From NCBI RefSeq assembly GCF_047948215.1, contig NC_134460.1, forward strand, positions 149,414,049 to 149,478,048: DNA of 64,000 bases, in the 5' to 3' direction. This stretch comes from Lycorma delicatula. Its lineage: Eukaryota > Arthropoda > Insecta > Hemiptera > Fulgoridae. Below, piece by piece: positions 61,886 to 64,000 of the stretch. Numbering within the stretch: the first letter of the stretch is position 1; each line of letters starts with the position of its first letter. A program made the position numbers and the translations under genes. Below the pieces are notes generated by a model, which did no database searches, was not told where the DNA came from, and was given only the letters and a program-made list of their open reading frames with translations.

Positions 61886-62669
61886 TATAAACTTCAAAGT
61901 ATAATATCTAAAGTTAACTGTAGATGAAAGAACCTGTAAGAAAAATACCAAGTTGTTAACAACACCTATATAAAGTATCTAACTTTCATGTTTGTTGAAC
62001 ATCTAGTTTTGTAAAAAACAGTTAGTTAAGAAAATAACAGGTCTTGTATAATAATTTAAAATTTATATGAGCATTTAAGAATTTTTTATCTGTTCCATTA
62101 AATTTCATATAAATCTTGACAAATTTTTATTTTAGAATCTGCTGAATTAGGTATCAGCTCTTAAGGCATAAGATTCTAAACATGCATGCAAGTCATAAAA
62201 AAATTGTAAATATGAATTATGTGCAAAATTTCATTGAGTTCAAATGAAATTAGTTAAATTTTGATGAATATTAAATAGCTGGAAAACCATTCTAAAAAAT
62301 TATCCTCAAAACTATCAACATTTAATATATTGATAATAGTATGTTTATCTGTCATTCATTGGCAACTATTTCTGATCTTGTTTGAACAATTAAACAGAAT
62401 TGTCTCTCACCTCAGATATTTTCACTTGTACTAGCATTAATCCTGCAATTCCAAATTAATCTATTGTATGAAATGTAGTTTACAGATTTTATTTTTACAA
62501 TTATGTACTGGTGTAAACTGCATCCTTTCAGTCTTTGTAGGATGTATTTAGCAGTTCTAAAATGGTAGTTAAATACAGCTGTATATGGTATAAATAATCA
62601 AAATTTACTGATGTACAGGAGGCTCCTGGTACAATCTTTGAATTGGGCTTTGTACTTTTCAGTAATGAT
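61886..62669. other. AT-rich intron sequence
   Basis: Nothing recognisable. Confidence 0.45.
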
Positions 62670-62970
62670 AATTCATGCATAAACAAAATGCACATCGGTT
62701 CAAATCCGACTTCATCTCTTTTTAAAAAAAAATTTTTTTTTAAATTTAAATAATCTGATTTATTAATAATCATTAACTTTGACTGTAGAAGAAAATTTTG
62801 CAATATATAATTCAATAACAACAAGAAGAAAAAGAAATTATGAAATAATATAAAATTATTAATGAAATAAAACTTTTTGTACTTTTCATTTAAAAAAATT
62901 GTGTATATGTAATTTAATAGGCGTACAAGGAAGTCATGTGATGTCCACATCAGATTTTTTAGTTTTGTAA
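62670..62970 (+). repeat. Dispersed repeat with a tRNA-like B box, related to 27055-27300
   Basis: It starts with a GCACATCGGTTCAAATCCGA box followed by T-runs, then AT-rich sequence, and ends with GTACAAGGAAGTCATGTGAT and GTCCACATCAGATTTT. The same order is seen inverted at 27058-27290. Confidence 0.65.
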
Positions 62971-64000
62971 AATTGGTTGTTTTGATTCCGAAATGATGAA
63001 AGTACAGAATCATTAAAAAATTAAAATTAGAACACTTATGATGCATTACTTTTTTGTTATTTACTGTCTGTATTAGTTGGGTTTAAGAGATATATCTGAT
63101 AAGTACTTTAGACTTAAACTGGGTATCTGTATAAACATTTGACAAGTCTGTAAATAGAGATTCCATAACAGACAACATATATAGGATACAGAAACTGGAG
63201 TTCCCTACATTAGCAATGGGCATCTAGGCAAATACAAAGAATATCTTGAAGAACAGATCGAGGATAGGGCAAAGAGGTAGAAAATAGGAAAGGACAATCT
63301 ACCCCATGTACTTTGAAATGAAACAAAAAATAATTAAAAAGATAATTCAAACATTAGGTGTCTATACTATCCACAGTGAATACAAAATAAATATTCGTTG
63401 TTAACATCCACAATGAATGCTTACATTGAGTAATATGCCTATTGTGTATATTCTGTAAAAGATAACCTTATATTAAACATTATGAAAAGAAATTAAGAAA
63501 AAATTATTTTCATACCTCATAACCATATAGTGATTTTTTTAAGTAGCCTTATTTTTTAAATCTATATATAGAATATTGTATAAAGTAAAATATACTTTGA
63601 CATATCTGATGCAACCTAATTTTTCAAATCATAAAAGTGAGAAAAAGTTATTAATGGAAGTATTAGTATTATAATAGAAGTATAGGTTTGTATTAATATA
63701 TGTAACCTCACTGTTATTTGCTTATTTAATTTGGGAGTATTAAAATACCCATTTATTTGCAGTAAAGTTTATTTGTTAAGCAGAGCAAATAAACTAGTGA
63801 TTCTTCACTATTACTGTATATTCAATACTTATTGTATGAAGGTGACCTTCTTTGGTCATGAACACCATCTTGGCATTGATTTATTATCATTAAAGATTGA
63901 AGTCATGCAATGTGCAGTTTGCAATATGAATTACAAATTGTTATCCATTTTTTATTAATACATATTATTAGATAAAGTTAAAAACTATGATTTGTTTGTT
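62971..64000. other. AT-rich intron sequence to the window edge
   Basis: No host exon or clear element was seen. A less AT-rich stretch at 63165-63310 may be an eroded LINE piece, but no conserved block is readable. Confidence 0.4.

Noticed and set aside
62528..63046. 172-codon minus-strand open frame
   Set aside because: The product is a low-complexity F/N/L/K string, and the frame overlaps a dispersed repeat also present at 27055-27300. There are no splice signals matching the host gene phase.

Overview
The window is AT-rich animal DNA and almost certainly comes from an arthropod. Short coding exons with GT/AG borders sit in very large introns packed with decayed transposons. The mix of elements (many mariner/IS630 relatives, several non-LTR families, BEL/Pao, Polinton, tRNA-derived SINEs) suggests a hemipteran-type insect genome, but the species cannot be named from the sequence alone.

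One host gene is visible. It runs on the minus strand across the whole window and is open at both ends. Eight exons (60127-59732, 57140-56801, 45978-45852, 39842-39743, 11232-11163, 11054-10860, 6296-6228, 1523-1177) join in compatible phases into 1644 nt, or 548 uninterrupted codons. The first two exons make a TOG/HEAT-repeat array. With the start of the third exon they resemble the second TOG domain and the following linker of TOGARAM1 (crescerin), a microtubule-binding protein of cilia. The later exons encode a basic, then Asn/Gln/Ser-rich, disordered linker. The N-terminal exons lie beyond 64000 and the C-terminal exons beyond position 1.

The introns, from about 0.1 to 28.5 kb, hold the rest. 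From low to high coordinates: a mariner 3' end (1-345); a hairpin repeat (2872-3300); a mariner-like element with long terminal inverted repeats (3335-5765); LINE pieces (6480-6990, 8410-9200); a SINE with clear target duplications (10072-10355); a second mariner-like element with inverted ends (12530-14530); a LINE piece (15420-16240); a Tc1/IS630-type transposase (19290-20410); an R1-like LINE (22028-24150); a mariner-like element carrying an inserted repeat (26650-28080); a BEL/Pao fragment (28720-30790); a Polinton DNA polymerase pseudogene (31100-33740); a transposase N-terminus (34050-34740); SINEs near 36 kb; a Tc1 element (40217-41364); and a mariner-like element (44220-45260).

The most striking structure is at 46460-54245. 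There a LINE has been split by a foldback element with 7-bp target duplications (47142-53398), which was itself split by a second, full-length LINE (49373-52573). Further right are mariner-like relics, a palindromic MITE with 9-bp duplications (59226-59561) and further Tc1 and repeat pieces. No transposon seen here is intact enough to be active. I found no rRNA, functional tRNA, CRISPR array or bacterial-type gene.
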